Made by a program: the position numbers and the translations under genes
The notes under the pieces: generated by a model
The model's input: the letters and a program-made list of their open reading frames with translations, nothing else
Told to the model about the DNA's origin: nothing
The model's database searches: none
Assembly: GCA_029718625.1 (NCBI GenBank)
Contig: CM056385.1
Location: forward strand, 27,409,460 to 27,473,459
DNA: 64,000 nt
Direction: 5' to 3'
Source of the DNA: Synaphobranchus kaupii
Lineage: Eukaryota; Chordata; Actinopteri; Anguilliformes; Synaphobranchidae
Shown here: in pieces, positions 54,417 to 64,000 of the stretch
Layout of the letters: every line of letters starts with the position of its first letter
Numbering within the stretch: position 1 is the first letter of the stretch

Positions 54417-56656
54417 ACATGGCGCCTTGCTGTAGCAGCATTACTAAACTAGATCAGGAGGTGGGAGAGCTGTGTTCGAGTGATCCGTTTCATGTCTACA
54501 TGAAAATTAATCGACAAAAGACGCGATTTAGAAAGCGACGAACACTGTATGTGTCTGATTCCTCCATTTAAACATAGCTTTATAACTAGCTATCGAGTTC
54601 ACCACAGTATATTGTTGATTGTTTATGGCATGTTATTTGCAGTGGCCTCAACTCAATTTACCAGAGGCAGACGCGCCGGAATAATTTCAGAAGTGCGGCG
54701 GCCAATAAAATAAAAAATAGATAATATACACCGCGTGTGAATTGTGAAGAAAACAGGGGGCATCCGCGCACATGTACACGCATACAACACCTGCACGCAC
54801 ACTTGTCCTTACCTGAATATGCGGGACTTCAAGTTGAGTTGTGAGACATTTGTGAGAATTGTAACGTTATGCTGAAGTTAGTCTAAAACGCTAAAGCCTA
54901 ATAAAGTGCAGGAATCATTTACATACACGTTATTTAGGTAGGCTATAACGTTACAGCATTTAGATGCAGCTTTCCTGAATTGGTCAATGGTAGAATTTAA
55001 CAACAAACCGTTTGCAAGCAATACGAGGTAATGCTTGTGCTACCTATTCTCCTTTAAAATAATGCATTAAATGAAGTAGCTTACTGGCTACCCTTTTCGT
55101 TTTCTCATAGTCTATAGCTAGATTGACGTTGTTTCCTTAGCTATAAATAACATTATATTTGTTGAATAGAGCTTACTTTGAGCTAGGCGCCGCAGGTTCG
55201 ATTCTGGCGTTAGACTATGCGGTTGCTTATGATATAATTAATAAAACGCATTAACAATAAATATAGCAATAAAAATAGCATCGAAAAACCTAACACCTAA
55301 AAGGTAACGATAACGTTAGGCTACGCCATAAGAGCAACCAGAGCAGTGCAAATGGCCATGAGCATCCTAACTTTTAAACTAACTTAGGTAGGCCTATCTA
55401 GAATTTAATTGTGACACTGAAATTTATAAACTTTTATTTGGTGTTTGGGATTCATTATATGCCGAAACGTTGGCGAAATAAATTAGTTGCATTGGAGACA
55501 AGTGTGCGACCTTTTCTTAACAATTGGTATTTACATTCAGAATGAGAGACAAGTGTCCGAATGTGAATAGCCTCATAGAATCCCAGCCTGGGATGAAAAT
55601 TGGTCAAGCAGGAGAGGAATTCGCACGTAAATGTCAAAACTGTAGGCTACAAGACACAAACCTTTATTTGTTTAATTAGCCGAAGCTACGAGTTTAGGCC
55701 TATAGCGTAATAGCACAAACAAGATGCAGAAAAATCTGTTAAATTCTTCCACAATAATGTTCAGTCCCAAAGCCATAGGCCTATTTAACTAAAAATCAGA
55801 AAAGCACTGGCCTTTCTACTTCTTCGTCTTCTGATTCCTATTGCAAAATGATGTAGCCTATAGCTAGGCTACTGGTAAATTATTAATTCGCCCTGCTGTG
55901 AAGTCTGAAGATGTAATTCACATTAATAAACTTGGGGCGCACTTTGATTGCCTTTACTAATACTTCAACGGAGTTGTGGACAGCGGGATGTAACATTAAT
56001 GTTAAAGTTCAGGTTTGTTTGGCTGTATTTTACTTTCTTATGCTCTGATTCTTTTCACATTTTTGCAGAAGCATGTTCACAATACACAGTAGCACGTTAG
56101 CTAAGTTAGAGAGGGTAATTCCATTTTTTTAAACTATTTTTACTATTTCCACCATGCTGATCGGTAATAATAATTTTGTCACATCTTTCTTTTATGAGCT
56201 TTAGTCACCTAAAACCTAAAGAACCACTCCGCTCTGCTTTAGCTACCATGGAGTCCAACAGGGCATTTAGATAGGCTACAAGTCAAATTTTCCTCAAACA
56301 AGTCCAGTTTATGTAAACCTCTTATAAAAAAACACCATTTATCAACCAAATTAAGACAATTCAAATAATTGAACCGACATCGATCAATTAGTTATTTAAA
56401 CACCGAAAAAACACAAGATTTTGGTTAATCGCTCTGCACTACTGTCTGAGTATGTGTGTTATATAGGCTAGCCTATGACCATGCTGAGTATGTGTGTTAT
56501 ATAGGCTAGCCTATGACCATGCTGGATGACTTCTGCACTTTGCAACCCTGTTCCAGGTGTGTGACTGGCCTTGCAGCCAAATCTTTCTGCCATTGTATCG
56601 TATCCGCTTCCACGTCCTCCTGATGCATCTTTGCTGTTGTTCTACAGGAAAATATG
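54417..56656. other. Unassigned; one 38-bp duplication
   Basis: No gene recognised. 56448-56523 is two perfect copies of a 38-bp unit (GAGTATGTGTGTTATATAGG plus CTAGCCTATGACCATGCT). The segment is unusually rich in AGGCTA/TAGCCT words. Confidence 0.4.
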
Positions 56657-56945
56657 TGTAGGAGGTTCTGTCATGTTTTTCAGGTTTTTATCTCTGCATG
56701 ATCTGACCAGATAGATGGCGTGGGAGGCTGTGTAATGGTTTTCACATTTTTATCTCCAACAGGCGTCGACACACAGCCAGCTCAGGGAGTGGTATACCTG
56801 CTGTACCTGTGTCCACACCCCTCCAACAAAAAAAATAAAAAATACTTTTCCAAGGCCACTGGGTTCACACCCACTCAGACAGGACATTAGTTAAATAATC
56901 AACAGCACAGAGACAGAGCAGCTCCTGCTAGGAACAGTCCCAACA
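56657..56945. repeat. Local duplication, copy 1
   Basis: Roughly 290 bp starting GTAGGAGGTTCTGTCATGTT matches 59626-59880 with scattered substitutions. Both copies contain TTTTATCTCCAACAG, acceptor-like, followed by sequence open for some codons (DTQPAQGV in copy 1 frame). Confidence 0.85.
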
Positions 56946-56970
56946 GTGTATATCCTGCAGAGTAATGCAT

Positions 56971-58253
56971 CTTACGCCCAGAACCCACCAGACGCATAAG
57001 CTCAAGCACACGCGCACTGTCATGCTTCACTTCTGCTCCCATGTTAACGAATTGCCGCGGTTCTCACCGGCCACGCACGCACAGCTGGCGGGCGGACGGC
57101 TCGCGGACGTGGAGCTGATTTTTCCGCTCTGGGCGGAATTTTCTGGTCATCCGCATGCGCAATCTTATAGAAATACATTGTATATGCTCAATATCTGCAT
57201 CATATCACTACGTATTAATGTTTTTCAACCTACTAATAGTTTTACTATTGTTATTAATTATTTTAATACATATTATATTTGAATATAGGCCCTAATGAAA
57301 AAGGGAACAGAGACAATCACCATTGTGGGATGAATGAAGTTAAATCAAGTCATACATTTTGCATATAAGCAGTCCCATTTTTATAATGCTTTTTCTTTAT
57401 TATAGTATACAAATTTATATATATTTGTTCAATGAATTAATTGTTAAATTAATTTACTTTTGGTTTTAGTATACTAATATCACTGTATCGATTTAAGGTA
57501 CTACAGAATCAAAATAGCTGCTAATTCTGCTATAATTAAATGTTTAGAACATGTTGATTACTGTCCCAAATCAATACATTATATAAAGTGAACTTTATAA
57601 ATGAGGCATTGTCTTGTTTGCTACATTTAGCTTTAAAAAACATTCTATATAGTTTAGATATTTGTTTTAATATAATCAAAAGTGTGATCAAATCAATTCA
57701 TGGGTGTACCCACATTCTTCTCCTCCTCAGGAGCATTCGGAGCAAGAGGTAAGCCATAATTGCCTTCCTCAGTTTACAACTCGTACTGAAACAAACAAAA
57801 AAAGTACTATATTAATATATTAGATAAGGTAATCACTCAACTGATTTTGTTATAATGACATAATTACATTAGCTATAGGCTACGAAGTAAAAATCAAAAG
57901 TAGGCCATTTGCTGCCAGCCAGTGAAGACTTGTTTGTTAGTCTGATTCATGTGTAGCTATTTTCCCATGTACTAATATATTGACAGTATGCAAGTTTTCA
58001 TTTTAATTAACCTGTCAAGCAGTAGGCTAAGACATATGTAATAGCAGTATTTACTTATCCATTATTAAGCGAAGCTCACAAATCCGGAATGTAGACTGTT
58101 TGTATAGCGCGTCTTTGTCGTTCACGGAATGCACTCCGAAAAAGCGATAAAAGCATCTGTGCCTTTGCGCGTCTGGTGGGTTCAGTTCTGCTCAAATCTG
58201 CGCGCGCAATAAGTGTCTTTGCGCTTGGAGCGTCTGGTGGGTTCCAGGCGTTA
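56971..58253. mobile_element. Inverted-repeat element E, 1.28 kb
   Basis: The left end is TTACGCCCAGAACCCACCAG then ACGC; the right end is GCGTCTGGTGGGTTCCAGGC then GTTA. The inner right copy of GCGTCTGGTGGGTTC (58169-58183) lies 61 bases inside the outer one (58230-58244), so the right end is doubled. The interior is AT-rich and non-coding apart from a GC-rich patch at 57040-57170. Confidence 0.75.
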
Positions 58254-58258
58254 CTGTG

Positions 58259-58862
58259 TTAGGCCGCGATCACACCGGATCTGCTTTAACAGCTGGAGGC
58301 GCCTTTTTCGAATTGTTTTAAATGAGTTTGAAGCGTTTGAAGCTGCTTTTGCGCCCCGGGCGCCTCGCGTTTATCCGTTCCAGGCACCTCGCTGTTTTTC
58401 GCAAAATGCTCGGTGCGCACAGGGTTGAAATATCTCATCTTGAAGCGCTCTGAGGAAAAATGCACGCCACGTCACTGTCATTCTTTTCTCCTCTGTCCAA
58501 TCGCTCGAAAGTCTAGGCGGCCCTTGACTCTGCCTGTCGGTTCCGTGTAAACAAAGACGATTGAGGAAAAAAATGGTAACGTTAGTTGCCGTTTCAGCCC
58601 AACAGGAGTTATATGATTTCAATAATCTTGAATACCATGATAAAAAATAAGCGATCCAAGGCACTCCGCTTATTCACAGCTTTTTAAAGACAAATAACGA
58701 AGCAAACTTTCGGGTAAACTTAGTTCGCTAACACCGTTAACAACGTCAGCTAAGTGATTGACAGGAACGGCTTTTTCAGAGTAGGCTTTCGTAAAATCAA
58801 GACAGGTAGTGCTCCTCGCGTTTTCAAGCCTACAAAGTGCGTCCGGTGTGATCACGGCCTAA
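58259..58862. mobile_element. Inverted-repeat element D, 604 bp
   Basis: TTAGGCCGCGATCACACCGG at the left and CCGGTGTGATCACGGCCTAA at the right, a 20-base near-perfect terminal repeat. It lies five bases from element E. The minus strand has short frames (58371-58664, 58670-58855) without recognised motifs. TA or TTA/TAA at the ends fits PIF/Harbinger-type or other TA-targeting elements; the superfamily is not settled. Confidence 0.85.
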
Positions 58863-59052
58863 ACGGGATAGTTCGGAATTTTGGACATAATGTCTCAATT
58901 ACGACTTACCCATGATGTAGTTGATTGATGGAAACCATTTTCAGCTAATTCCATGCTGTCCCTTCTTTTGGACATACACACATTGCTAATGCTAGCGCAA
59001 CTCTAAGGTTACCGGTAGCATCCACTATCAAACGCACTTAAACACTCCACAG

Positions 59053-59321
59053 TGCACCCAAAGCAAATAAAATACGACGACAGTCTATCTGGGGAGCGAT
59101 ACTTTACGTTACCTACAAATGTATTGCCGGCACTGGTCGACTACAACAAAGAAGAGCAACAAGTTGCAATGGCCACATTCACTCCGCCACCGTACTTCCA
59201 CAGAGAATATAGGTCAGTACAAAGTAAAGGATTCAACGATAGTTTGACTTAAAAAATGATGGTATAAACACTCAAAATAACCCCGATAGACTGTCGTCGT
59301 ATTTTATTTGCTTTGGGTGCA
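59053..59321. other. Inverted repeat with near-perfect 40-bp stem
   Basis: 59053-59094 (TGCACCCAAAGCAAATAAAA and following) and 59281-59321 are reverse complements apart from one base, separated by 186 bases. The preceding GGGATAGTTCGGAATTTTGG (58863) is a motif of fish MITEs, so this is probably the inner fold of such an element. Confidence 0.85.
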
Positions 59322-59625
59322 ATCAATATTGAGATCACGATTATTTAACGTGATTATTAATTGGTTCTCAAACATAATACTTTTATTGTTCACTTTTATT
59401 GTTTTATTGTGCACTTTAACATTTTGAATGAACAGAATAATGCTTATATTTTTACATTTTCTAACCCTCTACTGTGAGGGAGGTAAAATATCTGGCTATT
59501 ACCTGCAGGACTGGTGAGGCAGGGAGTACGGCATGTTGTGTGTGGCTCAGAGTGCTGATCATGGGTGGATCATTATCTCCACAGGATCAGGCCTTGGCGG
59601 GGGGGGGGGTGGTGGTGGTGGTGGT

Positions 59626-59880
59626 GTAGGAGGTTCTGTCATGTTTTTCAGGGTTTTATCTCCACATGATCTGACCAGATAGATGGCATGGGAGGCTGTG
59701 TGATGGTTTTCACATTTTTATCTCCAACAGGTGTCAACACACAGCCTGCTCAGGGAGTGGCATACCTGTCGTACCCCTATCCACACCCAACACAACTTTT
59801 CCCAGGCCACTGGGCTCATACACCCATACAATCAGAAATGACATCGGTTAAACAACCAACAGCACAAAGCAGCTTCTGAT
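59626..59880. repeat. Local duplication, copy 2
   Basis: Partner of 56657-56945, about 3 kb apart and in the same orientation, preceded by a (GGT)n/poly-G stretch (59598-59628). The matching frame here opens MGGCVMVFTFLSPTGVNTQP and stays open to 59879. Confidence 0.85.
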
Positions 59881-60126
59881 GTCCGTTTGTGTGAGTGGCA
59901 GGCAGCCTGCTTGGGCTCGTCTCTCTCCCATCTGTCCAGACCAGAGCAGAACCCCTCCCCCAGCTGTTCTGGGACCTCACCACCCCACCCCGAACATGCC
60001 ACGCCCTGCCAGAAACTGCAGCAGCAGCAGCAGCATAAAGCAGGACGGGATGGGTGACTCCACCCTTTAAATCTCCAATAACGGTGACAAGAGTTTGAAT
60101 AATGTGGGGGACATGGGGGACATGGA

Positions 60127-60128
<2 letters not shown>

Positions 60129-60160
<32 letters not shown>
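60129..60160. repeat. Poly-C run (32)
   Basis: Thirty-two uninterrupted C, the longest homopolymer of the window, preceded by GGGGGACATGGGGGACATGG. Confidence 0.97.
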
Positions 60161-60161
<1 letters not shown>

Positions 60162-60207
60162 CCTCAGGGGTGACCTGTAACACTGTATGGACAACAGCAG
60201 AGATAAT

Positions 60208-60616
60208 GGCTGTGTCCGAATAAGAGCCCTATCCAATGTCCTGTGCATTGTGTACTAGCAGCTGTGTACTGTTATACTGTTCAGTATGCAAAAAATATCA
60301 TCCATACTTAATAATTTTCTCATCCAGTGTACTCAACAACCATACTCAATAGTATGGAGGGGCGTTGATTCGGACACAGCCGTGCTATTACTCAGTGTAG
60401 GGTGCAGGGACATGACCCACAATGACCACAGCGCAGAGATGTTATTTCTCAGGCAGTGTCTGAATCAACACCCTTCCATACTATTGAGTATGCTAGTTGA
60501 GTATACTGGATGAGAAAATTATTAAGTATGGATGATATTTTTTGCATACTGAACAGTATAACAGTACACAGCTGCTAGTACACAATGCACAGGACATTGG
60601 ATAGGGCTCTTATTCG
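60208..60616. mobile_element. Long near-perfect palindrome built of a MITE pair
   Basis: 60208-60381 is bounded by GGCTGTGTCCGAAT and ATTCGGACACAGCC, so it is itself a 174-bp inverted-repeat MITE. 60455-60616 is an inverted copy. The arms (about 160 bp) differ at only a few positions and are separated by about 75 bp. A degraded third relative follows to about 60920 (TTTTTTGCATACTG, GATAGGGCTCTGATTTGGAC). Confidence 0.9.
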
Positions 60617-61567
60617 TTGTTAAGTAGGCAAAATGTTCTCTGTACTTATGTATGTAGTGTACTTAAAATCCCAGAATGATATACTTATTTTTGGATTTTC
60701 GCTAATAATAGTATGGAAGATATTTTTTGCATACTGCATGTCACTAAACAGTATGCAGTAAGCAGTATACAGTAAGCTAGTACACAGGACACAGTAGATA
60801 GGGCTCTGATTTGGACAAGGCTTCAGTGTAGGGTGCAGGGACATTACCCACAACGCATCACAGCGCAGAGATGTGTTATTGCTCAGTGTACGGCGCAGGG
60901 ACATGACCCACAATGCACCACAGCGAGATGTGTTAACTAACTAACTACTATTCCAATTTACTAACTATGATGCTAGACAAGGAAATTTGCGTGACAGAGA
61001 CGACAGACTAAAAAAACAAACGCAGAGGTTTGACGAAATAGCAGCTATTAAATTTCAGGGTTAACATGACTCACACAAAAAAATAAATACACTTTGACAC
61101 CCCAATGTTCCATAAACTGCCTCTGGCAAGAACAGGGATTTATTAGCTTGCTACATAAGCCTGTTCTGTGACAAATGTCTGTCGTCTTGCTTCACATGAT
61201 TTTTTGTTTTTGAATACATTTTTTCATCACAAGGAGCTTATCCTGATTTGTGCATGTTACTCTCTGTTATCACCTTGTCTGTAGCTGTAAATCCTCACTT
61301 CACTGGATTCTGTTGAATAATGAATCCATTCCTTACATGACGGGGAAAACACAGGTTGATTTTTTGTGGCAGACAGACACATTTAAATGAGAAAAAGGAA
61401 AAGACAATATTATGCAAACACATAGATGCAACACACATAGGTGTCCTGTTTACTATGAGTGAATGTGACGGTGAAATTATCAAAATATGTCATGAAATTA
61501 TGAATTCAGAATTACATGTTCATAATTTACATATGTGAGGTGTTCAGTCACAAATGCTAGAATCTTT
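60617..61567. other. Degraded relatives of the palindrome, then unassigned
   Basis: To about 60920: diverged pieces of the preceding repeat, including two copies of GGGTGCAGGGACAT.ACCCAC. Beyond that no gene or repeat family is recognised. Confidence 0.45.
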
Positions 61568-62059
61568 GGTGACTCTTGAACCCTTTGATATAAGGCTGAG
61601 ATAACACTCATGACATAACAGCTGTCACAAGCTGGCATAACAGATTCAAAAATTACATAAAACTAATCACTTTTATCGGTTATGACAGATGTTATGGCAC
61701 ATGTTGACATGACAGCTTATGTCACTTTCCAAATTTAGCTACCTGTGCTAGCTGAGGAAAAAGTGTTATGGCAGCTGTCATGACAGGAAATTCATGGCAG
61801 TCATAAGAAGTCTATGTCACGACAGCTGTCATAACACTTTGGCTTCATCTAGCACCTAAATTTGGCAAGTGACTTAAGCTGTTCTGTCAACATGTGACAT
61901 AACATCTGTCATAACATTTACTGATGAGATTGAGGACAGTGTTATGACATTTGACTTGAACTTACATCAGCTGCTATGTCATCTTGTGACAGCTGGTTTG
62001 TCATGTGTATGAAAGTGTTTTGTCAGCCTTATGTCAAAGGGTTCCAGGAAAATGTTACC
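61568..62059. mobile_element. Fold-back MITE, 492 bp
   Basis: The left side, GAACCCTTTGATATAAGGCT, is mirrored by AGCCTTATGTCAAAGGGTTC. The interior is made of alternating CAGCTGTCATAACA / TGTTATGACAGCTG-like words on both strands and folds over nearly its whole length. Confidence 0.85.
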
Positions 62060-62881
62060 AAATTTTTATTTGAGGGCATTATATGTGGTGCAGAAGCAGA
62101 TTTTAATTTAATGAAAAATACAGCATATTCAAGTGAATAAGGTTTCATCTTCAGCCCCTGACGGTCCTCACAAACATTCATCCACAGAGTTACATTTACA
62201 TTCATCTAGCACATATCAGCGCACAGTAAATTGGAATGAGTATTTTCCATGCCTTAAGTGAAAGTATAGCCCAGGAAGATACTAAGCCTATAGCCTATAT
62301 TATGTACGATAACGCTACAATAAAATAATTTTAAAAAATTAACATACATATGTAGCCAGGGAGAAGAACCGCATATTACAAGCAGTACTACTTTCATATC
62401 GAGGATGAAAAACCCCCGTCAGCGAATGCGTTTTCTGTAGCTGTTTACATCATACTACATTGTCCACTGTCCTCTATCGGATAAAACAGTTGTGAATAAA
62501 ACTGTAATGATGTAAAATACTTCAGAGCTGCAGGTAGAGCATATGGGGTTCTGCGCGCAGACGTTCCACACAGTGTAATAGCGTTCTAAACTGGTGTGTA
62601 TTTCTCAAACAGATTGTCCAAGACAATACATTTTTAAAGGAACATCTCTGTAAAACCAATGGTAGGATTGTATATTTATTTCGTATTTAGAAGCATATAT
62701 TGATAGTAGAATGACGTGGTATAATGACACAATAATTTCTCATGTTTATTTTGCATTTGCGTGAGCAGGGCTTTTCACAGCTTTTTTGGCATACAATCAG
62801 GCTATTGTTGGGTTTATCTTGTTGCTATGATGGAATACTAATTTTATATGATGAAGAAATATATTTATTAACTCACACATA

Positions 62882-63788
62882 CAGTGGTGCTAGAAGGTTT
62901 GTGAACCCTTAAGTATTTTCTGTATATCTGCATAAATTCGATCTAAATTGTGATCACATCTTCATCTAAGTCCTAAAACTTGATAAAGTGAACCCAGCTG
63001 AACAAAAAACACAAAAAAACATTATTCTTTTATAATTTATTTATTGAGCAAAATTATCCAACATTAAACGCTTTGTTGGAAAAAGTATGTGAACCCTTGG
63101 ATCATATGTATTTTTAAAGTATCATATTTAATATTTGGTTGCATATCCTTTGCATGCTGTTACTTCCTGAAGTCTGGATCCATCAATATCAAAAGACTGT
63201 CAATATCTTATTTTCAGGTACTGTTACAAGCGATACTATAACCTCTCTGCGTTTGAATGGATCTTTATGGGAATTGGAGGGTGAGACTAGATTCTGCTGT
63301 AAATTACACTGGTGCAGTATGGAACACATGACTGGCTAAATGGCAGTAAGTCATCCAGGGTCTAAGGTATCAAACGAGCCCCAAAACATCACTCTGCGGC
63401 CAGATGTGGAGTAGATGTGGATGGATCACTGCAAGGGTTATTTCTCCTGACTCATTTTCCTATAGAACTCTATGGGGGAAAAAGTCAGGAGAAGATATTG
63501 ATGGGTCACAGACTTCAGGAAGTAACAGCATGCAAAGGATATGCGACCAAATATTAAATATGATACTTTAAAAATACGTATGATCCAAGGGTTCACATAC
63601 TTTTTCCAACAAAGCATTTGATGTTGGATAATTTTGCTCAATAAATAAATTATAAAAGAATAATGTTTTTTGTTGAGCTGGGTTCACTTTATCACGTTTT
63701 AGGACTTAGATGAAGATCACATTTTAGATCGAATTTATGCAGATATACAGAAAATTCTAAAGGGTTCACAAACTTTCTAGCACTACTG
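62882..63788. mobile_element. Tc1/mariner MITE with about 240-bp inverted repeats
   Basis: Begins CAGTGGTGCTAGAAGGTTTG and ends with CTAGCACTACTG, flanked by TA at 62880-62881 and 63789-63790. Both arms include TTTGTGAACCCTT, TTTATTTATTGAGCAAAATT-type and AAAAAGTATGTGAACCCTTG in inverse. The transposase is gone. The centre holds fold-back repeat Y copy 5 between inverted CCTGAAGTCTG / CAGACTTCAGG blocks. X copies 1 and 3 show the empty TA site (6296-6297 and 38131-38132). Confidence 0.93.
63190..63500. repeat. Fold-back repeat Y, copy 5
   Basis: Left arm with TCAGGTACTGTTACAAGCGA, GATCTTTATGGGAATTGGAG and GGAACACATGACTGGCTAAA, then the core hairpin (CATCACTCTGCGGCCAGATG), truncated in its right arm. 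It sits at the centre of the Tc1/mariner MITE. Confidence 0.85.
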
Positions 63789-64000
63789 TAGATGCTATTG
63801 TACACTATGTCACGCAAGGGTATAGGTATAGTTGCAGGCAAGACTGGGTGGGGCGGTTGCTTTTTAAATGGACTTGCTATAGTGACACTTAGAAACTCCA
63901 TATTTGGCAGAGTTGTCACGAATAGTGTACTACAGAGTTTGTTGTTTCCACTCATAGTTGGCTGCAGGAGCAACAAACGTCTCAGTTAAGCAAAATCTTG

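Larger units (their letters stand above)
62190..64000 (-). mobile_element. piggyBac-like element X, copy 2, runs off the window
   Basis: Inverted relative to copies 1 and 3. Matches include CAGTAAATTGGAATGAGTAT (LTR-1 empty site), AGCCCAGGAAGAT, GGCATACAATCAGGCTATTG, TTTTAAATGGACTTGCTATA and GAGCAACAAACGTCTCAGTT. The TTAA end would lie just beyond 64000. Split at TA by a Tc1/mariner MITE (62882-63788). The lower-coordinate limit, about 62190, is uncertain. Confidence 0.8.

Noticed and set aside
55184..55212. B-box-like CAGGTTCGATTCTGGC considered as a tRNA or SINE
   Set aside because: No A box or cloverleaf at the proper distance; probably chance.
59832..60248. 138-codon minus-strand frame with polyglycine and polycysteine
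   Set aside because: Driven by the 32-base poly-C and a GCA/CTG repeat; no domain and no splice context.

Overview
The window looks like nuclear DNA of a ray-finned (teleost) fish. Evidence for this: a single-exon somatostatin-receptor gene, a vertebrate-type nuclear tRNA-Ser(GCU) gene, and dense fish-type transposon debris (L2-like LINEs, piggyBac-, hAT- and Tc1/mariner-type elements, DIRS- and gypsy-type fragments, many fold-back MITEs and long microsatellites). I cannot name the species. Only two genes are clearly functional-looking: a somatostatin receptor of the 1/4/6 group, best matched to subtype 4 (minus strand, 26356-27450, plus about 28 bases upstream), and the tRNA (minus strand, 54335-54416). 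Everything else that codes is transposon-derived, broken, or an unproven small ORF.

Layout. 1-5 kb: unassigned sequence, a 77-80 bp satellite invaded by a LINE tail, and an L2 3' end. 5-9 kb: a fold-back repeat, a possible terminal exon, and a nest of a piggyBac-like element beside a LINE reverse transcriptase, each split by its own solo LTR with target duplication. 9.3-12.5 kb: a large fold-back element interrupted by a 1.98 kb non-autonomous transposon (second full-size copy at 44 kb, short copy at 23 kb). 13.1-13.8 kb: a 38-bp minisatellite. 16.7-23.9 kb: fold-back elements, including one carrying a conserved exon-like coding module (second copy at 29.4 kb). 25.8-27.5 kb: tRNA-derived SINE and the receptor. 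28-29.8 kb: more nested repeats. 30-35 kb: mostly unassigned. 35.2 kb: DIRS-type fragment. 37.7-43.1 kb: one L2 copy split by a piggyBac-like element at TTAA, itself split by a 2.8 kb hAT element with a decayed transposase. 46-49 kb: composite repeats, a gypsy remnant and a 25-bp minisatellite. 51-54 kb: TG/CA arrays and a 76-bp tandem repeat. 54.3 kb: tRNA. 56.6-62 kb: local duplication, MITEs, palindromes and a 32-base poly-C. 62.2-64 kb: a piggyBac-like copy with a Tc1/mariner MITE inserted at TA.

The genes do not form a pathway. The strongest story is transposon archaeology: related copies within the window act as empty sites for one another, so several insertions can be placed to the base and ordered in time. 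I found no convincing undescribed functional system. The items most worth checking are the receptor's broken 5' end and altered TM7 signature, the repeated exon-like module inside fold-back elements, and the three-level nest at 37.7-43.1 kb.
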